Positions 30,578 through 39,162 of a DNA stretch of 40,571 nucleotides are shown here, piece by piece. Location: the NCBI GenBank assembly GCA_008015595.1, contig SSFW01000034.1:1-40571 (forward strand), given 5' to 3'. The notes beneath the pieces were generated by a model, which worked only from the letters and a program-made list of their open reading frames with translations, was not told where the DNA came from and searched no databases. The number at the start of each line of letters is the position of its first letter. Positions within the stretch are counted from its first letter, which is position 1. The translations under genes and the position numbers were made by a program. The DNA is from Nitrosomonas sp. (GTDB lineage: Bacteria > Pseudomonadota > Gammaproteobacteria > Burkholderiales > Nitrosomonadaceae).

Positions 30578-33500
30578 TTACCTCCCTTTCTCGGTAAACC
30601 CTTTATCAGGTTCTCCAATCAAGGTATTGGATTCATAAATCGGTAAATTGGGACATTGTTTCCGATACTTAATATTCGGTGAAACCCACTCTTGCCACTC
30701 CGTATGACTCATATTACGCGTCAATTTATTACAAAGCTCATCTACCCAATCCGTGTTAGCCATCCACAGGCGCAACGTTTTGTCCGCACTTCCCGATAAA
30801 ATGTGGGAACCATCTGGGCTAAACACAGCGCTCGTAACCGCACCAAGATGTCCTGATAAGGGATCACCAACCGGCAAACCCGTTTTCACATCCCAAAGGC
30901 GCAACGTCATATCGTGACTGCCAGAAATAATACGTTGACTATCGGGGCTAAAAGCAACACTATTGATACGTGCTTCATGGCCTTGAATCGGTTCATTAAT
31001 CGACTCACCCGTCTGTGCATCCCATAACCGAATCGTTTTGTCTTTGCTACCCGAAGCAATATATTGACCATCGGGACTAACTGCCACACTAACGACGTGC
31101 CCAGTATGGCCTTCCATCGGACTACCCAATTTATTACCTGTCGCGACTTCCCAGCGCTGTAAGGTATGATCATAGCTACCGGACACAATGACTTTTCCAT
31201 CGGGACTAAAAGCTACGCTACGTACCATTTCTTCATGCCCGGATAACGGTTCCCCTTCCTGTTTTCCTGTATAAGCATTCCATAATCGGATGGTTTTATC
31301 TTTGCTCCCAGATGCAACGAGTTTACCATCCGGACTATACGCAACTGTTTCTACACCTTCGAGATGGCCTTTTAAGGGTTCACCAATCGGTAACCCAGTT
31401 TGCGCATCCCAGAATCGTAACGTACCATCACTGGCACCAGAAACAATACGTGACCCATCGGGACTATAGACCACACCATTGATTGTTCCTTCATGGCCTT
31501 GTAGTGGTTCATCAAGCGGTTGTGCTGTCCAAGCATTCCATAATCGCAGTGTTTTATCATCGCTACCCGACACAATCTTCTTGCCATCTGGGCTATAGGC
31601 TACACTCGTAACCATATCTTCATGTCCCAATAAAGGGGTATCGATGATGGGGTGATCACGAGTCGACCATAAACGAATGGTGCCATCTCGACTACCAGAA
31701 ACGATTTGCTGTGCATTTTCAATGAAAGCAACACTGGTAATTATTCCTTCATGGCCACGTAAGGAGTCGATTCGCTGTGTACCAGTCTGGCGATCCCATA
31801 ATCGCAGCAGTTTATCTTCACCACTCGATACAATCTGAGTTCCATCAGCAGAAAACGCAACACTAAGAATAGTGTTTGAGTGCCCTCGAATCGGCTCACC
31901 AACCGCACGACCAGTTTGGCTATTCCAAACGGTTAAGCGCTTATCTTCTCCCCCGGAAACGATTTCAAGTCCATCACTTGAGAAAGCGATCGCGCGAATC
32001 GCCCCATCTTGCGAGTTAGCCATTTCATGGAGCATCGTTCCTGATGCCAAATCCCACAATTGAATCACCCCTTTACTACCAATTGCGAGTTGCTGGCCAT
32101 TAGGAGAGAAGCTGATGCTAAAAATAGGTTGCAGGTTTTTAAAAGTTTTTACTCGGGATTTAGTGGATCGATGCCAAATTTGAATCTCCCCATTATGGTC
32201 AGCGATCGCAAATTGAAGACTATCATTGGAGATAGCCAATGCCGCGATATTGGGATCACTTAATGTCAAAAAGGGTTCACTCGGCCATGCTTCTGAGGGA
32301 TCCCAGAAATAACACTTACCTTCATTGCTCAGTGCAAGAACATAGGTTTTATCCTGCACCTGGGTGATTGCAAACCATGCCGCACCAATATTCCATATCT
32401 TATCCGTCGTTACTCTTTTATTCATGAGATCAATCAGTGCTGCATCGACCTTGCGATGATTCGGCGTAATCTGCTTTGCTGCTAACAGTTGCAACAGCGC
32501 CCGCTCATCGCCACCCGGACGCAGTCCATTGGTAATATCAAGGCTCTCCGATACCAACCGAAGGCTGATTGATTCTCGTTGCGCCAGTTTTGTTTCTTTT
32601 AACCGCTCTGCAGCCAAATCTTCTGCAGCAGCTTGTTTCTCAAGCGCAGTAGATAACGCCAGTTGGCGTTGCCGTTCTTTTTCTTTTGCGCGAATCTTCT
32701 CGATCTCAAGTTTCTTTAAACGCTCATCTCTTACCTGACTCACAACACCGACTAATCGATCATGAATGAGCTCAATGCGATTAATCCCTAATTGTTGATC
32801 AATACGCAGTAAGCGATGTTGACTAGTCAGTCGAGTCAATTGTTCTTCTGTTAAAAATTTATCTTGTAACGCTTGATCAACTGGATAGCTACTTCGATAC
32901 CGGCTCCCTTGTATCAAATGGGTTTCAATGAATTCGGATACTGTTTCTGGCATACCTGCCAGCGCTTCGTGGTAAAAATCCTGCAGAATATCCTGCCCCG
33001 CTTGTTGTAATAACTCAATATCAATTTTATGGTTTGGTAAACGTCGCTGATTGAGCTGATAACAACACAAGCTTAGTAAAACGGGTTCAATAATCGGTAA
33101 TGATTTCAGCTTAGATGCCTCGAGATTCCCTACAAAATCAACAAGCGGTTCAGCTACACCTTCGGCTAGCACTTCGGCACCGGCAGCTTTAACCGCTTCA
33201 ATGGCACGTTCCCGAAACATCGGTAATAAACGTAAGCGATTACGGAGCAATGAAGGCGCTTGCTCCTTCCAATTCTCAATCTCAGGAAGAAAATCTTCAC
33301 GAAATGAAAGCACGATTCGATAGCGTTGCGCCTGTAAATCCAATTTCGATAGGGTTTGCCGATGTTTATCGCCTATTGTCAATTCTTGTGGAATTCGATT
33401 CTCAATCAGGTCAGCTAATGCGTTGAGTGTTAATTGTGTTTGTTCGGGGTAATGCTCACCTTGCGAAAAAATTTCTTCAAATTGATCAAAAACGAGAACG

Positions 33501-33961
33501 GGTTTTAGCAAATAATTATCGCTACTCCAAATTTCAAGATCTCGCCGATGGAGATAACGCCATAATCCCTCGTTTTCATTTGGAGTTGGAAAATCGGCGT
33601 TTGCCCCCGTTAATGCACCTAATAACTTCTGCAATACTTGCTCTAGAGGTGGATAAGGTGCAGAAGGTCTGAAATCGATGCGTAAATGAATCGGGAAAAA
33701 ATGTTCTGCACGTAACAGTGGATAAAGTCCAGCTTGTAACAATGACGTTTTTCCTAAACCTGACTTACCATAAAGCATGGTCAATCCAGATAAGCGAATC
33801 ATGCGCAATAACTCGGCTGCTTCCTCCTTGCGCCCGTAAAAATAATCGTGCGCCTCTTCCTCATACGCTGCCAATCCTGACCATGGCGATTGGGGTGACA
33901 AAGCCACTGGTATCTGGGTATTCATCGATTGTAAAGATGATGAAACTTGCTCTACAGTCAT
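30578..33961 (-). CDS. nSTAND-type P-loop NTPase with coiled-coil linker and C-terminal WD40 propellers
   Basis: 1127 aa; SPWSGLAAYEEEAHDYFYGRKEEAAELLRMI nSTAND1-like entry motif, Walker A LYGKSGLGKTSLL, Walker B PVLVFDQFEEIF, charged coiled-coil (RLKKLEIEKIRAKEKERQRQLALSTALEKQ), about 13 WD repeats. Confidence 0.92.
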   Translation of the reverse strand: MTVEQVSSSLQSMNTQIPVALSPQSPWSGLAAYEEEAHDYFYGRKEEAAELLRMIRLSGLTMLYGKSGLGKTSLLQAGLYPLLRAEHFFPIHLRIDFRPSAPYPPLEQVLQKLLGALTGANADFPTPNENEGLWRYLHRRDLEIWSSDNYLLKPVLVFDQFEEIFSQGEHYPEQTQLTLNALADLIENRIPQELTIGDKHRQTLSKLDLQAQRYRIVLSFREDFLPEIENWKEQAPSLLRNRLRLLPMFRERAIEAVKAAGAEVLAEGVAEPLVDFVGNLEASKLKSLPIIEPVLLSLCCYQLNQRRLPNHKIDIELLQQAGQDILQDFYHEALAGMPETVSEFIETHLIQGSRYRSSYPVDQALQDKFLTEEQLTRLTSQHRLLRIDQQLGINRIELIHDRLVGVVSQVRDERLKKLEIEKIRAKEKERQRQLALSTALEKQAAAEDLAAERLKETKLAQRESISLRLVSESLDITNGLRPGGDERALLQLLAAKQITPNHRKVDAALIDLMNKRVTTDKIWNIGAAWFAITQVQDKTYVLALSNEGKCYFWDPSEAWPSEPFLTLSDPNIAALAISNDSLQFAIADHNGEIQIWHRSTKSRVKTFKNLQPIFSISFSPNGQQLAIGSKGVIQLWDLASGTMLHEMANSQDGAIRAIAFSSDGLEIVSGGEDKRLTVWNSQTGRAVGEPIRGHSNTILSVAFSADGTQIVSSGEDKLLRLWDRQTGTQRIDSLRGHEGIITSVAFIENAQQIVSGSRDGTIRLWSTRDHPIIDTPLLGHEDMVTSVAYSPDGKKIVSGSDDKTLRLWNAWTAQPLDEPLQGHEGTINGVVYSPDGSRIVSGASDGTLRFWDAQTGLPIGEPLKGHLEGVETVAYSPDGKLVASGSKDKTIRLWNAYTGKQEGEPLSGHEEMVRSVAFSPDGKVIVSGSYDHTLQRWEVATGNKLGSPMEGHTGHVVSVAVSPDGQYIASGSKDKTIRLWDAQTGESINEPIQGHEARINSVAFSPDSQRIISGSHDMTLRLWDVKTGLPVGDPLSGHLGAVTSAVFSPDGSHILSGSADKTLRLWMANTDWVDELCNKLTRNMSHTEWQEWVSPNIKYRKQCPNLPIYESNTLIGEPDKGFTEKGR
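30760..32340 (-). repeat. Coding tandem repeats (about 129 bp, 43 aa) specifying about 13 WD40 blades
   Basis: Recurring unit GHEGxVxSVAFSPDGxxIVSGSxDKTLRLWDAxTGxPxxEPLx; the last eight or so units (translation order) are nearly regular, the first ones diverged. Confidence 0.9.
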
Positions 33962-33964
33962 AAC

Positions 33965-35335
33965 CTAGCCACTCTGCTGGCGTTCCGATCGAATTAATTT
34001 TTTGAGTAGCGCATTGGTTTGCTCATTGGGTTGACCCAGTGGTGCATGACCGAAATGCAAATTATCCTTCCAGGCCAATGGAACCCGAATGTAACCTTCT
34101 GGATCGTAATTCTGATCAGCGATAATGGGAACGATAAAGATACGCCCTTGAATTGATTTGCTTCGATCGATCGCTTCATTCCATTCACGCCGGAAGAATT
34201 TCTCATCTAATTGATCAGCATCGCTGGAAATTAGCGGAATAAAATAGCGGCAAGTACGAATACCGTCTAGAATTCGCTCCCGGAAATCTTGGCCCGGTTC
34301 GATCGCCGATTTATCGAACCATATTTCATGCTCTGCAACACCCAATGTTTTCAGTGCCGCTACCAGTTGTATTGCTGCAGGCAAATCCGGCGCACGGCAA
34401 TAGCTAATGAAAAAGAGTGTATTTTTGGGAACCATTTCAACTTGGGATAATGGCGCTTGCTCATCTGCACCATGACGCGCTAACCAGCGCTGAGAAAGTT
34501 GCTGGATAAAAGATTGCGGAGAGATGTCGGATAGCACTTCGGTTCCTTCACTATAGCTTTCTAAAAAATAGATTAGCTCTTTTTCTGGCTGTAGTGCATC
34601 GATCAACCACTCACGTTTGCGTTGCGTATCTGACAATCGTTTTTGATTCATCAATCGCAAGAAAAAACGACTCAGCCACTCTGGAAAATTGCAGCCGATC
34701 AATAGCAAATTGCGTTGTTGTAATTCTGCAAAAAATTTAACCGGGACATGACTTCCCCTTGCGATCACGTTATGCACATATTCCAGCATATCCTCATCAT
34801 GAATCGCAAACATTGGCGCAGATCTTGATTTGCCAAACAAATACAATAGATAAACTTCTCCCGGTCGAGAACGCCAATCATTGGGCAAATCAGAGCCCTC
34901 GCTGGTCGGTAAATAAGGTGAATGAATAATTTCATTGACAGTCACTTGCGCTTGTAAGCTGCGTGCTAGTAAATCATCAGGTGTCAAAGTTACAAACAAT
35001 CGAAAATCACGAATTGCAGTTATTTGTTTGATTGCTTCGGGAAGCTCTGCATCAGTATTAGGCGTTAATTGTCCAATGACATCATGAATATCACCATAAA
35101 GATCCTGAATAGGGTGATCGCGCTTCAAGCGCGTCACAGCATCGTTCAACTCTTGGTGTGGCATTAGCACATCATGACCTAACGCATAGTCATACATTTT
35201 AAGTAACTGTTGGGCAATCTGCGACTGAAACGAGGATGAGCTGTTAAGAGAAGTGATCAATTGTGGACCCATTACAGGCACAACTAGTCCCTCTTCTATC
35301 GATTTCAGCAAACGATCCCAATTACGCTCATTCAT
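33965..35335 (-). CDS. TIR-domain protein with N-terminal degenerate SIR2-like domain
   Basis: 456 aa; C-terminus TLFFISYCRAPDLPAAIQLVAALKTLGVAEHEIWFDKSAIEPGQDFRERILDGIRTCRYFIPLISSDADQLDEKFFRREWNEAID is TIR. N-terminus SIEEGLVVPVMGPQLI...FRLFVTLTPDDLLARSL...VYLLYLFGKSRSAPMFAIHDEDMLEYV...LLLIGCNFPEWLSRFFLRLM follows the SIR2-like template. Confidence 0.85.
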   Translation of the reverse strand: MNERNWDRLLKSIEEGLVVPVMGPQLITSLNSSSSFQSQIAQQLLKMYDYALGHDVLMPHQELNDAVTRLKRDHPIQDLYGDIHDVIGQLTPNTDAELPEAIKQITAIRDFRLFVTLTPDDLLARSLQAQVTVNEIIHSPYLPTSEGSDLPNDWRSRPGEVYLLYLFGKSRSAPMFAIHDEDMLEYVHNVIARGSHVPVKFFAELQQRNLLLIGCNFPEWLSRFFLRLMNQKRLSDTQRKREWLIDALQPEKELIYFLESYSEGTEVLSDISPQSFIQQLSQRWLARHGADEQAPLSQVEMVPKNTLFFISYCRAPDLPAAIQLVAALKTLGVAEHEIWFDKSAIEPGQDFRERILDGIRTCRYFIPLISSDADQLDEKFFRREWNEAIDRSKSIQGRIFIVPIIADQNYDPEGYIRVPLAWKDNLHFGHAPLGQPNEQTNALLKKLIRSERQQSG

Positions 35336-35440
35336 GGTTTAACAATCTTTACCTTAACAATCCGGATTTTATGACGGAAATCGTCGTTGTGGTTAGTTTT
35401 TAGCGCAGAATAGGCCTTGTGATTTTCTTCACGTCAGATC

Positions 35441-35455
35441 ACCGTAAAATACGGT
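35441..35455. repeat. Small palindrome in the divergent promoter region between the TIR gene and the patatin gene
   Basis: accgta-aaa-tacggt within the 229-bp intergenic region 35336-35564. Confidence 0.4.
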
Positions 35456-35564
35456 AGCATAGTAGAACAAGAACACAACATATCATCTGCGTACTCCATT
35501 ATCAAAGAACAACAGTAGCAGATGCTTTTGATTGAACGCATGTTATCGAACAAGGAGCTTGCTC

Positions 35565-38291
35565 ATGGCCCACGATTCAACCCCAAACCCTCAATTAGCA
35601 ATCATTCTAGAAGCGATCCAAAATCGCGATTATCCAGACTCTATCGAGCAAATTAAAGCCTATGTTGCGATACTAGAAACGGAAGAACGTTTCTATCCGG
35701 CTCGACAATTACTCAGCCAAGCACGCGAGAAATATCGCTCGATTCGACAATTCCAATCAGAACCCACCGCAGTAAACTGGTGGCAAACCGATGCTGCGCA
35801 GGATGAGGTTTGGATTACCCAAAAGCAGGCTTTCTTTACGTATAAAAATCCTGAACTGCCACCTCGTACACGATTTATCGATTCGCTGTTATTGCTTGAC
35901 GAAATCGGGTTACGTGACTCGACCAATCGTGACGCAGAAACGCTAGCCTTAGGGGGGAGTATCTATAAAAGAAAGTGGCAGCATTTTGGTCAATTAGAAG
36001 ATCTCATTGAAGCATTATTCTTTTATCGCGCCGCATTTGAACGTAACCCTCAACAGGATAAGGGCTATGGTGGCGTCAATGCTGCGCTCATTCTCGATAT
36101 CTTGGCTGATCGTGCTAAGCAAATTGCACGCCGCAGTGGCATTAAACTCAATGAAAGCGAAGCCAGCAATTTTTCTGCACAAGCTGCTGCGATACGCCAA
36201 AATATGGTACTACAGGTTCCGGTTTGGCAAACTGAGCTCGAACAATTACCAGAGTCAGAGCATTTCTGGCCGCAAATCACATTTGCAGAAATTTATTTTG
36301 GCTTGCAGCAATATGATCAAGCCAAGGAATGGTTGCAAAAAGCCAATGTAGCTCATGCAATCAATTGGAAAAAGCAAACTATATTCAGCCAGTTGCTGCA
36401 AATCGCGCGCCTACAAGACTTGATGATTCCGAAAGAAAGCGATCAGCCTGAAAATTGGCTACCAGTTTGGCAAATACTCGCGTTAATCATTGGTGAAGAT
36501 AGCGCTCAGCGTGCCTTCTCATCAGGAACTGGTAAAGTCGGATTATCGTTATCGGGCGGTGGTTTCCGAGCTTCATTTTTCCACCTGGGCGTCATGGCTA
36601 GGCTTGCTGAAATCGATGCATTACGCAGTATCGAAGCATTATCGACAGTATCGGGCGGCAGCATCGTCGGTGCTCATTATTACTTGGAAGTACAAAAATT
36701 GCTTGAAAGCAAACCAGACAAAGCAATCACACGTAATGATTACATCGAAATCGTGCGACGCATCCAAGACAATTTCCTGAAAGGCGTACAAACCAATATC
36801 AAACTGCAAACATTTGCAAGTTTGACTGATAATCTCGATGTATTCTTCCGCAAAAAACATTATTCTCGCAGCCACCGCCTCGGGGAATTATATGAGTCAG
36901 AAATTTATCAATCGGTTGACGATGGGCATACGAACCAGATACCGCGCATCATGCCTGAATTGCTTATCAAACCCGAAGGGGAAGCGGATACTCAGACGCA
37001 TAAACCAAAGCACTATAATTGGCTACGCCGAGCCAAAATCCCAGCGCTCGTGATCAATAGTACTTCATTGAACTCCGGACATAATTGGCAGTTTACCGCG
37101 CGTTCCATGGGCGAGCCACCCAGCCAAATCGATGGTGAAATTGATAACAATACACGCTATCGCCGTATGTACTATGAACATACCCCTAACGAAACCCTAC
37201 AAAAATATCGCTTGGGCTACGCCGTGGCAGCCTCAGCTTGCGTTCCCGGTTTATTTGAGCCATTAACAATCGCTGATCTGTATCAAGATAAAATCGTGCG
37301 CCTAGTCGATGGTGGCGTACATGATAACCAAGGAGTTGCAGGCTTGCTCGATGAAGGTTGTACGCGCATTCTGTGCAGCGATGCCTGTGGCCAAATGGAT
37401 GACGTCGATCAGCCTTCCGATTCACGTCCTGGTGTCGTACTCCGCGCTAGCTCAATCTTACAGGATCGAGTACGGGAAGCGGAATACCAAGATCTTAGCA
37501 ACCGCTTGGATAGTCATGCGCTCGATGGCTTATTTTTTGTGCACACCAAAAAAGAGCTTGAATCCCAACCATTGGATTGGATCAATTGCCAAGATCCTCG
37601 TACGCCTGCTCATCCGAAAGACCCTAAAACATCGTATGGCATCGATCGGGAACTACAAAAGAAGATTGCAGGGATCCGCACCGATCTTGATGCATTTACC
37701 GAAGTTGAAGCTTATGCCATCATGGCAAGCGGTTATCGCATTGCTAAACGGGAATTTGAGCTGCTACAAAATCAATACCAAAAAGAAGGTCATACCGATC
37801 ATTGGGGCGGATACGATATCGACGCACCGGGAACCGATTGGCCTTTCCGTAAACTAGAACCCATCATGGGGCTCAAAGCTGAAGCTAACAAACAAAGTCA
37901 AGATTTACATTTTCAGCTCCACGTTGCACGCAAAATATTCTTTAAAACCTACGATTTGCGACTGGATTATCGCATCATCGTTTGGTCATTATTAGCGCTG
38001 CTAATAGCAGGTATACTCAGTTTCCTTTATCAACAATGGAACACGCCACTGGCTGACGCGCTCCATTTAGGATCGCTCACATGGGGAAAATTATTCAGCC
38101 TAGTGATATTAATGTTCATTAGTGCATTGATACCAATGGTTCATTTGCTAAGTCCGAGTAATAAAGTAGCTAATATTTTCAAATTTATGGTTGCAGCCGG
38201 CGGTAGTTTATTAGCAAAATTTCATCTGGCAGTGCTCGATCGCTGGTTCTTGAGACGCGGCAAACTTGAGCGATTGTTGAAATTAAAATAA
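35565..38291 (+). CDS. patatin-like phospholipase with N-terminal TPR-like/DUF4071-like region and C-terminal TM helices
   Basis: ATG 35565 preceded by aaggag (35552-35557). KVGLSLSGGGFRASFFHLGVMARLAEIDALRSIEALSTVSGGSIVGAHYY (oxyanion hole and nucleophile Ser), LVDGGVHDNQGVAGLL (catalytic Asp). N-terminal ETLALGGSIYKRKW...GYGGVNAALILDILA. C-terminal hydrophobic helices IIVWSLLALLIAGILSFLY and LFSLVILMFISALIPMVHLL. Confidence 0.92.
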   Translation: MAHDSTPNPQLAIILEAIQNRDYPDSIEQIKAYVAILETEERFYPARQLLSQAREKYRSIRQFQSEPTAVNWWQTDAAQDEVWITQKQAFFTYKNPELPPRTRFIDSLLLLDEIGLRDSTNRDAETLALGGSIYKRKWQHFGQLEDLIEALFFYRAAFERNPQQDKGYGGVNAALILDILADRAKQIARRSGIKLNESEASNFSAQAAAIRQNMVLQVPVWQTELEQLPESEHFWPQITFAEIYFGLQQYDQAKEWLQKANVAHAINWKKQTIFSQLLQIARLQDLMIPKESDQPENWLPVWQILALIIGEDSAQRAFSSGTGKVGLSLSGGGFRASFFHLGVMARLAEIDALRSIEALSTVSGGSIVGAHYYLEVQKLLESKPDKAITRNDYIEIVRRIQDNFLKGVQTNIKLQTFASLTDNLDVFFRKKHYSRSHRLGELYESEIYQSVDDGHTNQIPRIMPELLIKPEGEADTQTHKPKHYNWLRRAKIPALVINSTSLNSGHNWQFTARSMGEPPSQIDGEIDNNTRYRRMYYEHTPNETLQKYRLGYAVAASACVPGLFEPLTIADLYQDKIVRLVDGGVHDNQGVAGLLDEGCTRILCSDACGQMDDVDQPSDSRPGVVLRASSILQDRVREAEYQDLSNRLDSHALDGLFFVHTKKELESQPLDWINCQDPRTPAHPKDPKTSYGIDRELQKKIAGIRTDLDAFTEVEAYAIMASGYRIAKREFELLQNQYQKEGHTDHWGGYDIDAPGTDWPFRKLEPIMGLKAEANKQSQDLHFQLHVARKIFFKTYDLRLDYRIIVWSLLALLIAGILSFLYQQWNTPLADALHLGSLTWGKLFSLVILMFISALIPMVHLLSPSNKVANIFKFMVAAGGSLLAKFHLAVLDRWFLRRGKLERLLKLK

Positions 38292-38334
38292 CGATGAAAC
38301 ATATTGTACGACCTAACAATAGAGAGGAAAAACC

Positions 38335-39129
38335 ATGACCCGCTACAAAGAAGGCGATTCTGGTAAGGATATTAAACGCATCCAAACAGCGCTAAAAGAT
38401 AAGGGGTTCAATCCGGGTGCACTCGATGGTGAATTCGGTCCAGGTACAGAGGCTGCCGTCATCGCTTTCCAGAAAAGTGAAGGTCTAGTGGCGGATGGGG
38501 TAATTGGTACCCAAACCCTGAAAGCGCTGGGTCTAATTGAATCAGATCAACCTGAATCCTTTGATCTACAAGGTGTTACTTCGATTAATGTATCGAAAAT
38601 GTTCCCACAAACCCCCATCAGTCATATCAAAACCCACCTTCCTTTTGTGCTTGATGCCCTAAAAGATGCGGGCTTAGCGGATAGGCAAATGATACTCATG
38701 GCTCTTGCTACGATTCGTGCTGAGACTGCAAGTTTCGAACCGATTAGCGAGGGCAAATCGAAATACAACACATCGCCCAATGGTCACCCATTTGATTTAT
38801 ACGATAACCGCAAAGATTTAGGCAATCGAGGTAAACCTGATGGAGATCGCTATAAAGGACGGGGATTTGTACAATTAACCGGGCGAGCCAATTATACAAA
38901 ATTCGGCAAAGAAATCAGCCAAGATCTAATCAATAATCCTGACTTAGCGAATGATCCCGGTATTGCAGCGCAACTGTTAGCCCGCTTTCTGAAAAAGGGT
39001 GAACGTAAAATTAGGGCATGCTTGGATGACCATGATTTAGCTGGAGCGAGAAAAGTCGTCAATGGTGGAAAGCATGGATTGGTTGAATTTTCAGAGGCTT
39101 ACAACATAGGAAACAAGCTTTTTGCCTGA
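38335..39129 (+). CDS. peptidoglycan-binding (PG_binding_1) + GH19 chitinase/lysozyme-like lysin
   Basis: 264 aa; YKEGDSGKDIKRIQTALKDKGFNPGALDGEFGPGTEAAVIAFQKSEGLVADGVIGTQTLKAL, then LMALATIRAETASFEPISE...DRYKGRGFVQLTGRANYTKFG. No signal peptide; SD gaggaa upstream. Confidence 0.9.
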   Translation: MTRYKEGDSGKDIKRIQTALKDKGFNPGALDGEFGPGTEAAVIAFQKSEGLVADGVIGTQTLKALGLIESDQPESFDLQGVTSINVSKMFPQTPISHIKTHLPFVLDALKDAGLADRQMILMALATIRAETASFEPISEGKSKYNTSPNGHPFDLYDNRKDLGNRGKPDGDRYKGRGFVQLTGRANYTKFGKEISQDLINNPDLANDPGIAAQLLARFLKKGERKIRACLDDHDLAGARKVVNGGKHGLVEFSEAYNIGNKLFA

Positions 39130-39162
39130 ATAATTCGGAGACATTAAACAAGTGCTTTTGCC

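Noticed and set aside
30907-31587. Shorter minus-strand ORFs (97 aa, 71 aa) within the WD40 region
   Set aside because: Off-frame readings of the 129-bp WD40-coding repeats; periodic sequence keeps alternative frames open.
30760-32340. Possible CRISPR or satellite array because of regular DNA repeats
   Set aside because: Period of about 129 bp is fully coding and specifies WD40 blades; no short identical repeats with unique spacers.
36007-36780. Alternative-frame ORFs inside the patatin gene (114 aa and 96 aa, plus antisense ORFs)
   Set aside because: They overlap a long, well-supported CDS with intact motifs and show no domain-like pattern or start context of their own.
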